In this document: piece after piece, positions 37,156 through 45,808 of the stretch
Layout of the letters: every line of letters begins with the position of its first letter
Position numbering within the stretch: the stretch's first letter is position 1
From: Candidatus Kapaibacterium sp.
Lineage (GTDB): Bacteria > Bacteroidota > Ignavibacteria > Kapaibacteriales > UBA2268
Direction: 5' to 3'
NCBI GenBank assembly: GCA_937927515.1
Contig: CALBDO010000002.1
Location: 139,001 to 203,000 of the forward strand
DNA: 64,000 nucleotides
Program-made: the position numbers and the translations under genes
Notes under the pieces: generated by a model
The model's input: only the letters and a program-made list of their open reading frames with translations
Database searches by the model: none
What the model was told of the DNA's origin: nothing

Positions 37156-38089
37156 TATTCCCTTTAGCAATTTTAATTGCAATTTTAACAAAACCATTGG
37201 ATTTCTCAAGCAAATGCATGGCTGTTTCTCTATCCACACCAGCAAGCAACATAACCAGAGCTACTTTTACAGAACCATGGGATTTTGTCAAAAATGCTTG
37301 TGCAGTTTGGTAATCTACATTGCATATATCCATGATGATTTTTTTTGCGCGCTCACGCAGTTTGTTGTTTGTCAGTTGCAAATCCACCATAACATTGCCA
37401 AATGTCTTCCCTAATTTAATCATAGAGGCAGTGGAAAGCATATTCAGCACAAGTTTTTCTGCGGTACCACTTTTCATCCTTGTCGAACCTGCAATTACCT
37501 CTGGTCCGACAACGGGACATATATAAACATCTGCCTCAATACCGAGTTCCAATACCTTCTCAATAGGAGAAGATGCAATAAAAATCGTTTTGATACCTCG
37601 GTTTTTAGCCTCGGATATTGCTGCTTTAACAAAAGGTGTTCTCCCAGATGCAGCGAGACCTACTATTACGTCCGGTGGCTTTATCCCAAAATTTTCGATT
37701 GTTTTTCTTCCTTCTTCGATATTATCCTCGGCGCCCTCTTGGGCACGAAATACAGCCTCTTTTCCGCCAGCGATGATACCTTGAACCAATTCTGGGTCTG
37801 TCCCAAATGTTGGAGGGCACTCTGCTGCGTCGAGAATCCCCAATCTACCACTGGTACCTGCACCTACATAAAACAATCGGCCACCTTTTTTGAAAGCATC
37901 GACTATCAGCTCGACAGCCTTTGCAATGTTTGGTATCTCCTTTTCAACTGCAAAGGGGACCTTTTTGTCCTCCTCATTTATAATTTTCAATATCTCTTCT
38001 GTGGATGCTGTATCTATATTTTTCGTGTTAGGATTGTTTTGCTCGGTGGCTAAGAGCGATATTTCATTAAACAACTCGTTTCGGTCCAT
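37133..38089 (-). CDS. murQ: N-acetylmuramic acid 6-phosphate etherase
   Basis: Cleaves the lactyl ether of MurNAc-6-phosphate, giving GlcNAc-6-phosphate in wall recycling. The 318-residue SIS protein has the signature GAGTSGRLGILDAAECPPTFG near residues 77-97, GLAASGRTPFVKAA, and GSTRMKSGTAEKLVLNM. It is complete. Upstream partner kinase anmK or the PTS murP is not adjacent; a BadF-type sugar kinase is encoded at 58704. It overlaps the ATPase gene downstream. Confidence 0.95.
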   Translation of the reverse strand: MDRNELFNEISLLATEQNNPNTKNIDTASTEEILKIINEEDKKVPFAVEKEIPNIAKAVELIVDAFKKGGRLFYVGAGTSGRLGILDAAECPPTFGTDPELVQGIIAGGKEAVFRAQEGAEDNIEEGRKTIENFGIKPPDVIVGLAASGRTPFVKAAISEAKNRGIKTIFIASSPIEKVLELGIEADVYICPVVGPEVIAGSTRMKSGTAEKLVLNMLSTASMIKLGKTFGNVMVDLQLTNNKLRERAKKIIMDICNVDYQTAQAFLTKSHGSVKVALVMLLAGVDRETAMHLLEKSNGFVKIAIKIAKGNNVSDSSS

Positions 38090-38127
38090 AAATCAATTAA
38101 ATAATAAATTCAAAAATAACAATTTCC

Positions 38128-38472
38128 TTAGTCTTCAAATATTATATCCCTTTCTGGCAACCATAGGTGCTTGCTTAAATCAACCCTATCATCAACGAAA
38201 GTAACACCTTCGGAAACAAGCAAATCCCTCATATAAGTTGGAGATGGGAAATACTTTTTTCCAGTTAGTTCACCCTTGCGATTGACAACTCTATGGGCTG
38301 GTATATCCGTTTGTTGAAAAGCAATTGAATTTAAAGCCCAGCCAACCATCCGTGCAGAAATTTTCATTCCTAAGACCTGTGCAATATGACCATATGTGCA
38401 AACCTTCCCTTTTGGTATCATTCGAACTATTTCATAGACCTTTTGGTAAAAATCACGCTCTTGCATTTCCAT
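38128..38472 (-). CDS. alkyltransferase-like protein (ATL)
   Basis: DNA-binding relative of O6-alkylguanine-DNA alkyltransferase. ATLs flag alkylated bases for nucleotide excision repair without removing the alkyl group. The 114-residue product is only the DNA-binding domain: IPKGKVCTYGHIAQVLG, a helix-turn-helix with the arginine finger segment ARMVGWAL, then IPAHRVVNRKGEL, where the active-site PCHRV cysteine is alanine. It overlaps the phosphatase gene stop by 20 bases. Start could also be the ATG at 38466. Confidence 0.92.
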   Translation of the reverse strand: MEMQERDFYQKVYEIVRMIPKGKVCTYGHIAQVLGMKISARMVGWALNSIAFQQTDIPAHRVVNRKGELTGKKYFPSPTYMRDLLVSEGVTFVDDRVDLSKHLWLPERDIIFED

Positions 38473-41236
38473 CGGGCTTTACAACAACAATTGTTAAGTC
38501 GTCGTACAAAACATTTTCGTTCTCGAAGAAACAAACCTCGGATAGAATTTTTTCGGCTAAACTATTTGGTTGCAAATAGTGATTTTCTTTTAATACCTGA
38601 ATTAATCTATCTTCGAGTGAAATAATCTTACCGTTTTGATAATGCTCGACCACGCCATCGGTTATAAAAAGGAATACATCTCCATCAGAAAAATTAACCT
38701 CTACGCTTTTCAAAATTTGTGTGAATGTCTCCTGAGATACAATCCCTAAAGCTATCCCATCTGGTAGTATTCTTCTTATATCTTTGATTTTGCTGTCGTA
38801 ATAGTAAAGTCCAAGATGCCCAGCGCGTACAATTTCTGCTTTTTTCACTTTTGCATTGAATTGACAAACAATAGAGGAGATGAAATAATTTCTTTCGATG
38901 TTGTCGTAAAGTAGCGCATTTGCCTCGAGGAGCATCTCTAGTGGGGGCAAGTTGAAATTATGCAAGGTGCGAAGTATTCCTTGAATTTTCGACATATAAA
39001 GCGCAGCAGAAGTACCCTTGCCACTAACATCACCCACAACGAGTGTAAATTTATCAGAGCTAGTTAAAAAGTCGAAGAAGTCGCCGCCGACTTCGAGAGC
39101 TGGTATTGTCAAAGCTGCAATCGAAAGCCCATCAATTCTCGGCATATGTTTTGGTAGCGAAGATAGTTGAATGCGCTGTGCAATTTCCAATTCTTTCTTA
39201 TATCTTTCTTGTTTCGCAAGTTCTTCAATAAGAAATGAATTCACGATTGCAATAGCAACATTTTTTGAAACAATGTTTAGAAAATCAATGTCTTCGTAGG
39301 TATACTTGGTGTCCGAGAGTTTTTCTCCCAAAAGCAAAGCTCCAACAGTTTTGTCTTGGTGTTTGATAGGACTGAAATGTATGTAACCTGATTCACAGAG
39401 TTCTCGCGCAATGTCACCACCAATGATTTCTATAGGTGTCAATCCGTTGCTTCTTTCAGTTGCTGTAAATATCTCTTTGTAATTTGATTTTATTCGAGAA
39501 ATAATTTCTTCGGATTCCTTTGTGTAAAATTCTAAAACGGCCATGGACTCGTCCTTGAAAACAATTAGGCCGACCTTCTTCACCAACATTGAATTTGCCA
39601 CCTCGTTTAGCACGCTTTGAGTAATGTCTTTTAAATTCAAGTTCCTTATAATTAGCTCGGAGAATTCCATTGCAGTTTTCTTATAATCGAATTGTGCTCT
39701 GTAAAACTTCTTTTCCAAGATGGAGTTTGCTCGTTGTTTCAATTTTGACAATAGGTATACAAAAATAACAAAAAGCGCAGCCAAGGCAATTTTTTCATAC
39801 ATCAAGTTTCTCGCTGGTGGAAGCGGTCTCGTCAAAACCTCCAGTCGTGCACCACTGCGATGGACATTGGGAAATTTAATGGTGAGCGAACCAAGTAACG
39901 AGAGTGTTATTACCAATGATGCAATAAAAAGCAAATTCAAAAGGATTCTTGCAGTTACATAAAGCCAATTTCTTTTAATCCTATAGTAAATGTCGTAGAA
40001 CCGATATTTGCTTAAAATATAAAATAGAAAAATTGGGAATAAGCCAATTAAGGCGTAAAAAATGAATGCAAATAGGTACGAATAATTTGTCGTGTTTTTC
40101 AAAGAAAAAAGATAAGCTAAAATGAAAAGTAAAACTACCCAGAAAAACAATTGCAGTTTCTTGCCTATTCTTTTTTTATCCAGCTTAATTTCTTTTTTGA
40201 AAAACAAGGATAAAGCAAGGCGGTGGGCAAGTATTGGCAAAAAGGAAAAATTGGTCAAGAATTCTGTTAGAACATTAGACTCGAAAGCTAGGGAAAGGAC
40301 AATAGCTAAAAAGACAACAAAAGCAATTGAGTATATAGATAGAACAATTCCTTTTCTTCTAAGTAAATTTACTTGCTCGACGGGAAAATACAGAAGAAAA
40401 TGAGAAAGAAAAGCAAAAGAAAAACATAAAGCAAAAGCATCGACATAGAGCCAAGTTTTATCTCCAAATCTACTGTAAACAAGCAGAAGAACAACAGAAA
40501 TCATAAGGAACGAGAAAGAAAGAAGTCGTATTGGGAAGGAATCCGAGTGCTTCAACCCTAAAAGAAGAGAAAAGAACAAGTAAATAGCTGATACAAAGTA
40601 GCGAAAAACTGCATCAAAATTTATATTATAAGTTGTGAGGTTCACTTTTAATTTCAGTTTGTTACTTCCCCGAAGGATTTCATAAAGAATTGGCTTATCC
40701 GGAGAAGCATTAATTAAAATGTTATCCGCTTCTATAGAATTGCTGAAAGTTCTACCATTAATTGAAATAATTATATCGCCAGGTCTGAGACCCGATTTTT
40801 CGCTGGTTCCACCAGATTTTATCCAGTAAATTATAACAGCGGATTTTAGATACTCGAACTTGCTTTTGAAAAAAACTTGTTTTTCGACATAAATTGAACG
40901 CAACAAATTCTTGACTCTGTCGTAGAACTTTACATTTAATGGCTCCGATAAAAAGTTCTCTAAACTTTTCAACTGAAATGTGTCGCTCAATTCAATATTG
41001 TTAACTGAAACTACAAGACTACCTGCAGGAATTGTATCATTAATTAAATTATTGTTCACTGAATGAAAACCAGAGATTTCCTCTAGGTTTAAGATTCTCG
41101 AGGGTGGATTGGAGAAAAAATTCTCATCCGTTGGTAGTGAAATAGAGTTTATCTGAAGATAAACACCAATACCAATAAGCAAAAGAGCACTCGAAACAAG
41201 TATTAACCTAAATAGATTGTTTGGAATTCTTTTCAA
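38453..41236 (-). CDS. membrane PP2C/SpoIIE-type phosphatase with PDZ and GAF domains
   Basis: Signal-transducing serine phosphatase of RsbU/SpoIIE type, which usually acts on anti-sigma-factor antagonists. The 927 residues run: a membrane helix at about 10-28; an extracytoplasmic region with a PDZ domain at about 130-200 (SGLRPGDIIISINGR); seven to nine helices at about 205-505; a GAF-like region at about 530-690; then the phosphatase domain with GGDFFDF, VVGDVSGKGTSAALYMS, ITDGVVEHYQNG and YDDLTIVVV, which hold the metal aspartates. No partner STAS or anti-sigma gene is adjacent. It may sense envelope state through the PDZ region; that is inference. Confidence 0.9.
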   Translation of the reverse strand: MKRIPNNLFRLILVSSALLLIGIGVYLQINSISLPTDENFFSNPPSRILNLEEISGFHSVNNNLINDTIPAGSLVVSVNNIELSDTFQLKSLENFLSEPLNVKFYDRVKNLLRSIYVEKQVFFKSKFEYLKSAVIIYWIKSGGTSEKSGLRPGDIIISINGRTFSNSIEADNILINASPDKPILYEILRGSNKLKLKVNLTTYNINFDAVFRYFVSAIYLFFSLLLGLKHSDSFPIRLLSFSFLMISVVLLLVYSRFGDKTWLYVDAFALCFSFAFLSHFLLYFPVEQVNLLRRKGIVLSIYSIAFVVFLAIVLSLAFESNVLTEFLTNFSFLPILAHRLALSLFFKKEIKLDKKRIGKKLQLFFWVVLLFILAYLFSLKNTTNYSYLFAFIFYALIGLFPIFLFYILSKYRFYDIYYRIKRNWLYVTARILLNLLFIASLVITLSLLGSLTIKFPNVHRSGARLEVLTRPLPPARNLMYEKIALAALFVIFVYLLSKLKQRANSILEKKFYRAQFDYKKTAMEFSELIIRNLNLKDITQSVLNEVANSMLVKKVGLIVFKDESMAVLEFYTKESEEIISRIKSNYKEIFTATERSNGLTPIEIIGGDIARELCESGYIHFSPIKHQDKTVGALLLGEKLSDTKYTYEDIDFLNIVSKNVAIAIVNSFLIEELAKQERYKKELEIAQRIQLSSLPKHMPRIDGLSIAALTIPALEVGGDFFDFLTSSDKFTLVVGDVSGKGTSAALYMSKIQGILRTLHNFNLPPLEMLLEANALLYDNIERNYFISSIVCQFNAKVKKAEIVRAGHLGLYYYDSKIKDIRRILPDGIALGIVSQETFTQILKSVEVNFSDGDVFLFITDGVVEHYQNGKIISLEDRLIQVLKENHYLQPNSLAEKILSEVCFFENENVLYDDLTIVVVKPDGNARA

Positions 41237-41281
41237 CCCAAACCAGAAATATCCAAAACAAAAATAACGAAAATAATATGT

Positions 41282-41881
41282 TTAGGTTACATTTGGTTGG
41301 ACATCGAAGAGACGAATTTGCTCGTTGTGGGAGTCGTAAAAGCGAATGATATTATAAATCTCGGGTACGGAATTAGCAACATCCCAAAGGCGACTATGTT
41401 CTTTGCGCATAAAATTTTCATCGATTGCCTTTTCCAACTGATGTATCAGTGGTAGATAATAGTTATTGAGATTGGCAATAATGATAGGAGTTGAAATTAA
41501 CTTCAATCTTTTCCAAGTAATTGCTTGAAGAAGTTCTTCAAAAGTACCGCAGCCACCGGGAAGAGCAACAATACATTCAGCTTTTGAAATCATTATTTCC
41601 TCTCGTTCGTGCATAGTTTGTACCTCAATTAACTTAGTGACACCATTGTGTCCAAGTTCATACCTCTGCATAAACTTTGGAATAACCCCAATTATTTTAC
41701 CGTGGTTATCGAGCACACCTTGAGCAAGCCGTCCCATCAAACCAACTCTGCCTCCACCATAGATAACAGTTTTATTATTTCGAGCAAGGATTACTCCAAG
41801 CTCGTATGCAGAATCGAGGTAATATTGGTCGACCTTATTGCTGGATGCACAGAAACAGGTAATATACTCAATCATTGTCAT
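41282..41881 (-). CDS. LOG-family nucleotide 5'-monophosphate phosphoribohydrolase
   Basis: Rossmann-fold protein of the family once called lysine decarboxylase. Characterised members release base and ribose-5-phosphate from nucleoside monophosphates, including cytokinin precursors. The 199-residue product has GGGRVGLMG and the signature LPGGCGTFEELLQAITWKRL. A second ATG at 41875 is an equally good start. It is not close to the other LOG protein of this window (52762), which is longer. No operon partner is evident. Confidence 0.9.
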   Translation of the reverse strand: MTMIEYITCFCASSNKVDQYYLDSAYELGVILARNNKTVIYGGGRVGLMGRLAQGVLDNHGKIIGVIPKFMQRYELGHNGVTKLIEVQTMHEREEIMISKAECIVALPGGCGTFEELLQAITWKRLKLISTPIIIANLNNYYLPLIHQLEKAIDENFMRKEHSRLWDVANSVPEIYNIIRFYDSHNEQIRLFDVQPNVT

Positions 41882-41937
41882 AGAATTAAAATATTGATTA
41901 CGTTTTTCATCGAAATTAATTTTAGAGCGTAATTATC

Positions 41938-41945
41938 TAATTTTG
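41938..41945 (+). promoter_or_regulatory. candidate -7 element of the ZIP transporter gene
   Basis: TAATTTTG matches TAnnTTTG, 39 bases before the ATG at 41985. TTTTA near 41920 is a weak -33 candidate. Confidence 0.4.
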
Positions 41946-41984
41946 CTTTGTTTTCGTCTTAAGTATTTAATCGTATAGGTTGCT

Positions 41985-42785
41985 ATGGATAATAATGTGA
42001 TACTTGCCTTTGGTTTAACATTTCTTGCGGGCTTATCCACTGGCATTGGAAGTTTGCTGGCATTTTTATCGAAGGACTTTAGCCCAAAATTTCTTGCCGC
42101 TTCGATGGGATTCTCCGCCGGTGTGATGATTTATGTATCGATGGTAGAGTTGTTTAGCCAAGCAAAAAATTCCCTAATTGGGCATACTGGACCTTTTGCT
42201 GGATATTTATTTACTATCATCGCATTCTTTGCCGGAATAGCTTTGATAGCAATTATAGATAAATTCGTACCATCATTTGAAAATCCTCACGAAATTGGTG
42301 TAATAAATTCCGATGAAGCATACTTTAAAAACAAACGACTGCTTAGGGCTGGAGTGCTATCTGCTTTGGCTATTACGATTCATAATTTCCCCGAGGGCTT
42401 GTCCACTTTTTTTGCTGCGCTAAGTAATCCATTTCTCGGAATAAGCATTGCAATAGCAATCGCAATACACAATATACCCGAAGGTATAGTTGTTTCTATT
42501 CCGATATATTATGCGACACAGAGTAAAAAGAAAGCTTTCGTATATTCTTTTCTTTCGGGCTTTGCCGAGCCACTGGGCGCAATTGTAGGATACATTCTTT
42601 TAAAGAACTTTCTCAATCCATTTATATTTGGAATATCGCTAGCAGCTGTTTCCGGCATTATGGTCTTTATTTCTTTGGACGAGCTTTTACCGACTGCAGA
42701 AAAATTTGGTGAGCACCACCTTGCTATCTATGGATTAATTTGTGGTATGGGAGTAATGGCTTTCAGTTTGCTACTTCTTCAGTAA
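41985..42785 (+). CDS. zupT: ZIP-family divalent metal transporter, ZupT-like
   Basis: Inner-membrane importer of zinc and other divalent metals. The 266-residue product has eight predicted helices. The two metal-site signatures are HNFPEGLSTFFA in helix IV and HNIPEGIVVS in helix V. The start MDNNVILAFGLTFLAGLSTGIGSLLAF is typical of ZupT. No Zur-like operator is recognisable upstream. It is the first gene in a rightward block, 80 bases before rpmI, which has its own promoter. Confidence 0.93.
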   Translation: MDNNVILAFGLTFLAGLSTGIGSLLAFLSKDFSPKFLAASMGFSAGVMIYVSMVELFSQAKNSLIGHTGPFAGYLFTIIAFFAGIALIAIIDKFVPSFENPHEIGVINSDEAYFKNKRLLRAGVLSALAITIHNFPEGLSTFFAALSNPFLGISIAIAIAIHNIPEGIVVSIPIYYATQSKKKAFVYSFLSGFAEPLGAIVGYILLKNFLNPFIFGISLAAVSGIMVFISLDELLPTAEKFGEHHLAIYGLICGMGVMAFSLLLLQ

Positions 42786-42804
42786 TCTAAATTTTGAAAT
42801 TTAT

Positions 42805-42837
42805 TTTGGTTTAATAACACAAATTTTCTTAATTTTG
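42805..42837 (+). promoter_or_regulatory. Bacteroidota-type promoter of rpmI-rplT
   Basis: TTTG at 42805-42808 and TAATTTTG at 42830-42837, separated by 21 bases, match the Bacteroidota -33/-7 consensus. The rpmI ATG follows 28 bases later. This is the best two-part match in the window. Confidence 0.65.
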
Positions 42838-42865
42838 TAACTCTTTATTTTATGAAGGATATAAA

Positions 42866-43063
42866 ATGCCAAAATTAAAGACAAAATCATCAGCAAAGAA
42901 AAGATTTAAATTGACTGCAAGCGGGAAATTGAAGCGAGAGAAAGCTTATCGCAGCCATATTTTAACCAAAAAAGAAAGAAAACGCAAAAGAAATCTTCGT
43001 AAAAAGGATTTGGTGCATCCCAGTGATGCCCCAAGAATTAAGAAATTGCTCGGATTAGCATAA
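42866..43063 (+). CDS. rpmI: 50S ribosomal protein L35
   Basis: Small basic large-subunit protein, 65 residues, beginning [21 protein letters not shown] and containing the [14 protein letters not shown] block. Usually it follows infC; here infC is not adjacent and a metal transporter lies upstream, so the operon is the reduced rpmI-rplT form. An AAGGA-like Shine-Dalgarno stands about 10 bases before the ATG. Confidence 0.97.
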   Translation: MPKLKTKSSAKKRFKLTASGKLKREKAYRSHILTKKERKRKRNLRKKDLVHPSDAPRIKKLLGLA

Positions 43064-43096
43064 TTTTAAAGTGAATTAAGTCATTTTTAATATTAG

Positions 43097-43130
43097 TTAG
43101 CAAAAGGGGTCGATGCTCCCCCGTAGCTAA
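43097..43130 (+). promoter_or_regulatory. imperfect hairpin between rpmI and rplT, possible L20 control site
   Basis: TTAGC at 43097-43101 can pair with GCTAA at 43126-43130, and GGGG at 43106-43109 with CCCC at 43118-43121. It ends 5 bases before the strong AAGGAGG of rplT (43135-43141). L20 controls its operon by binding mRNA that mimics 23S rRNA in other bacteria, so a similar role is possible. No T-run follows, so it is not a terminator. Confidence 0.35.
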
Positions 43131-43146
43131 AAGAAAGGAGGTTGAT

Positions 43147-43494
43147 ATGCCAAGGTCAGTCAACAAAGTAGCATCGAGGGAACGTAGAAAAAAATTTCTA
43201 AAACTCGCCAAAGGCTTTTGGGGACGCCGAAAAAATGTCTGGACCATTGCAAAGCACCACATTGAAAAAGCACTTCAATATCAATATCGAGACCGACGAC
43301 TTAAAAAGAGGCACTTCCGACGGTTATGGATAGTTCGTATTAATGCAGCTTGTAGGTTGAATGGGACCACATACTCCAAACTCATTGGCGCTATGAAAAA
43401 GAAGAATATCGATATCAATCGAAAGATACTAGCCGACTTTGCAATGAATAAACCAGAGTTCTTTACGAAATTAGTTCGACAAGTTTTAAATTAG
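43147..43494 (+). CDS. rplT: 50S ribosomal protein L20
   Basis: Early-assembly 23S rRNA-binding protein, 115 residues, with the usual long N-terminal helix ([32 protein letters not shown]) and the globular C-terminal domain ([35 protein letters not shown]). An ideal AAGGAGG ends 5 bases before the ATG. A terminator follows the gene. Confidence 0.98.
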   Translation: MPRSVNKVASRERRKKFLKLAKGFWGRRKNVWTIAKHHIEKALQYQYRDRRLKKRHFRRLWIVRINAACRLNGTTYSKLIGAMKKKNIDINRKILADFAMNKPEFFTKLVRQVLN

Positions 43495-43524
43495 CTTTAG
43501 TTTACTTTGGAAATTTTATTTAAG

Positions 43525-43549
43525 CAAGGGGATTCTCCCCTTGTTTTTT
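43525..43549 (+). terminator. rho-independent terminator of rpmI-rplT
   Basis: CAAGGGG at 43525-43531 and CCCCTTG at 43537-43543 form a perfect 7-base stem with loop ATTCT, followed by six T. It ends the L35-L20 transcript before the pheS promoter. Confidence 0.9.
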
Positions 43550-43609
43550 AACGGTTGCAAATGTCCAACAATGTCTGGGAATGAAATAATTTAGTTGTCA
43601 ATTTAGTCT

Positions 43610-43617
43610 TAATTTTG
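43610..43617 (+). promoter_or_regulatory. candidate -7 element of pheS
   Basis: TAATTTTG matches TAnnTTTG, 14 bases before the pheS ATG, so the leader would be very short. It lies after the rplT terminator. No consensus -33 TTTG at standard distance. Confidence 0.45.
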
Positions 43618-43631
43618 TTTTTTTAATCAAA

Positions 43632-44645
43632 ATGATAGAAGAAATCAAAAAAGTTGAGGAAGAAATAAGAAATTATCTACACGAGCTCCGTACTCGCGAG
43701 GATTTAGAGAAATTTCGAAATACTTTTTTAGTAAAAAAGGGTAAAATACAACAATTGTTCGACCGAATGCGGGAACTACCAAAGGAAGAGAAACCCAAAA
43801 TTGGCCGACTCCTAAATGATTTGAGAAATTTGGCCGAAAATTTATTTAATGAACATCTGGATAAGATTTCACACACTGAATCGACAAAACCTAAATTGGA
43901 CTTAACATTGCCCGGACGCATTGATTACATTGGACACAGGCATCCTATTTATCAAACAATGGATAGAATGGTTGAAATATTCGTCTCTCTCGGTTTCAAA
44001 GTTGCAGAGGGACCTGATATCGAAGACGAATACCACAATTTCGACGCCTTAAATTTTCCCCCAGACCACCCAGCTCGCGATATGCAAGATACCTTTTTCA
44101 TAAAATCCGATAAAAAATTACTACTACGCACACATACATCACCGGTACAAATACGTGTAATGCATGCAACAAAGCCACCAATTCGATACATTATGCCCGG
44201 AAGGGTCTACAGAAACGAAGCAATTTCTGCTCGCTCCCTTGCAGAGTTCCACCAAATCGAGGGTCTTTACATAAATCATAATGTTACATTCGCTGAATTG
44301 AAAGGAACCATGATAGAATTCTCTCGTAGGATGTTTGGAGAAAATTTACGTTTTCGGTTTCGTCCATCATTTTTCCCATTTACAGAACCAAGCGCTGAAT
44401 TAGATATAAGCTGCTTTCTCTGCGGAGGCGAAGGTTGCCGTGTGTGTAAATACACTGGTTGGTTGGAAATTGCCGGCTGTGGAATGGTGCACCCAAACGT
44501 TCTCAGAGCTGGAGGTATCGACCCCGAGGAATATACTGGCTATGCATTTGGCTTAGGCATCGAAAGAGTGGCTATGCTCTTGACTGGAATCGATGATATT
44601 CGTATGTTTTACCAGAATGATTTGAGAGTACTTGCTCAGTTTTAA
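43632..44645 (+). CDS. pheS: phenylalanyl-tRNA synthetase alpha subunit
   Basis: Catalytic subunit of PheRS, class II synthetase. The 337-residue product has an N-terminal coiled coil (1-85) and motif 2 region YRNEAISARSLAEFHQIEGL. The substrate region GPDIEDEYHNFDALNFPPDHPARDMQDTFF and motif 3 GYAFGLGIERVAMLLTGIDDIR are intact. The bacterial cysteine block CFLCGGEGCRVCKYTGW is present. pheT is not the next gene, which is unusual, and must be encoded elsewhere. Confidence 0.97.
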   Translation: MIEEIKKVEEEIRNYLHELRTREDLEKFRNTFLVKKGKIQQLFDRMRELPKEEKPKIGRLLNDLRNLAENLFNEHLDKISHTESTKPKLDLTLPGRIDYIGHRHPIYQTMDRMVEIFVSLGFKVAEGPDIEDEYHNFDALNFPPDHPARDMQDTFFIKSDKKLLLRTHTSPVQIRVMHATKPPIRYIMPGRVYRNEAISARSLAEFHQIEGLYINHNVTFAELKGTMIEFSRRMFGENLRFRFRPSFFPFTEPSAELDISCFLCGGEGCRVCKYTGWLEIAGCGMVHPNVLRAGGIDPEEYTGYAFGLGIERVAMLLTGIDDIRMFYQNDLRVLAQF

Positions 44646-44662
44646 TAAATTTGCTATTGCAA

Positions 44663-45808
44663 ATGATTTACCTTAACAACGCAGCAACAAGTTATCCAAA
44701 GCCAAAGGAAGTTCAAGATGCCGTTTTGGCAACTTTCAATGGTCCACTCGTCCACGCCTCTCGGACTGGCTTGGAGCGAGAAGACGATGATATTATTTAT
44801 CTTTGTAGGTCTCGGCTTGCTGATTTATTTAACATTGACGACCCATTGCAAATTGTTTTCACCTCTGGAAGTACCGAGGCTTTGAATTTAGCAATTAAAG
44901 GTCTACCGCTCGAGGGAAGCAATGTTGTCATATCTGCAATTGAACACAACTCTGTAATTAGGCCAGTTAAAACTTTGGAAAAGGAAGGGAAAATTAGCGT
45001 TTCCATTGTTAAATGCGACAAAAACGGCTATATTGAACCCCAACAATTCGCAGAAGCAATTCGGGACGACACTCGTGCAGTCATCGTTAATCATTGTTCG
45101 AATGTAACTGGAGTGGTATTAGATATCAAGGAAATTGCAAAAATTGCCCACGCTGCTGGTGCCTACATTATTGTTGATGCCTCCCAATCTGCTGGGGCTG
45201 TTCCAATAAATTGCTCTGATTGGGAAATTGATATGCTTGCATTTACAGGTCATAAATCTTTATTCGGAATGCAAGGAATTGGGGGACTTTACGTGCGCAA
45301 AGGAATCGACCTTAAACCCTTAAAAGTGGGTGGCACCGGTGTATTAAGCGAGATATTACTCCAACCAGAAGGATTCCCAATTCATTACGAAGCTGGAACA
45401 CTAAACACACCAGGAATTGTCTCCCTTTACGCTGGAGTACAATTTATTTTACAAACTGGGCTGGACAAGATTATAGAGCACAAAAGGAAATTGTATGAAA
45501 TTCTTTTTAACGAACTTGGAGATAACCCAGACATCGAAATATATAGCCCACTCAAACACACATCATACTCAAATTTTTGTTTCAACGTAAAAGGAATGGT
45601 ACCCGAAGAAGTTGGCTATGTACTCGAAGTCTCCTTCGACATTTGGGTACGGACCGGTCTGCACTGCGCTCCTTTGATTTTGCCATTTCTTGGAGTGGAG
45701 CCGTGGGGAACTGTCCGAGCAAGCCATTCGTATTTTACGACGGAAGAAGAAATTTATAAGTTCACCGAGGCAGTGAAGAAAATAACAACTATTCCTAAAA
45801 GAAAATGA
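44663..45808 (+). CDS. cysteine desulfurase family protein (SufS/CsdB-like aminotransferase class V)
   Basis: PLP enzyme that releases sulfur (or selenium) from cysteine. From the ATG at 44663 the 381-residue product begins MIYLNNAATSYPKP, the hallmark of the TIGR01977-type family. It has the PLP-lysine in AFTGHKSLFGMQG and a catalytic Cys in VRTGLHCAPL. It is not next to scaffold genes of the Isc, Suf or Nif systems. Its last bases overlap the next small gene (ATGA), so the two are translationally coupled. A TTG at 44651 extends the frame by 4 codons. Confidence 0.9.
   Translation: MIYLNNAATSYPKPKEVQDAVLATFNGPLVHASRTGLEREDDDIIYLCRSRLADLFNIDDPLQIVFTSGSTEALNLAIKGLPLEGSNVVISAIEHNSVIRPVKTLEKEGKISVSIVKCDKNGYIEPQQFAEAIRDDTRAVIVNHCSNVTGVVLDIKEIAKIAHAAGAYIIVDASQSAGAVPINCSDWEIDMLAFTGHKSLFGMQGIGGLYVRKGIDLKPLKVGGTGVLSEILLQPEGFPIHYEAGTLNTPGIVSLYAGVQFILQTGLDKIIEHKRKLYEILFNELGDNPDIEIYSPLKHTSYSNFCFNVKGMVPEEVGYVLEVSFDIWVRTGLHCAPLILPFLGVEPWGTVRASHSYFTTEEEIYKFTEAVKKITTIPKRK

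Noticed and set aside
41282-41881. Lysine decarboxylase as the function of the LOG-family protein
   Set aside because: The PGGxGTxxE family was shown to be phosphoribohydrolases; there is no PLP site.
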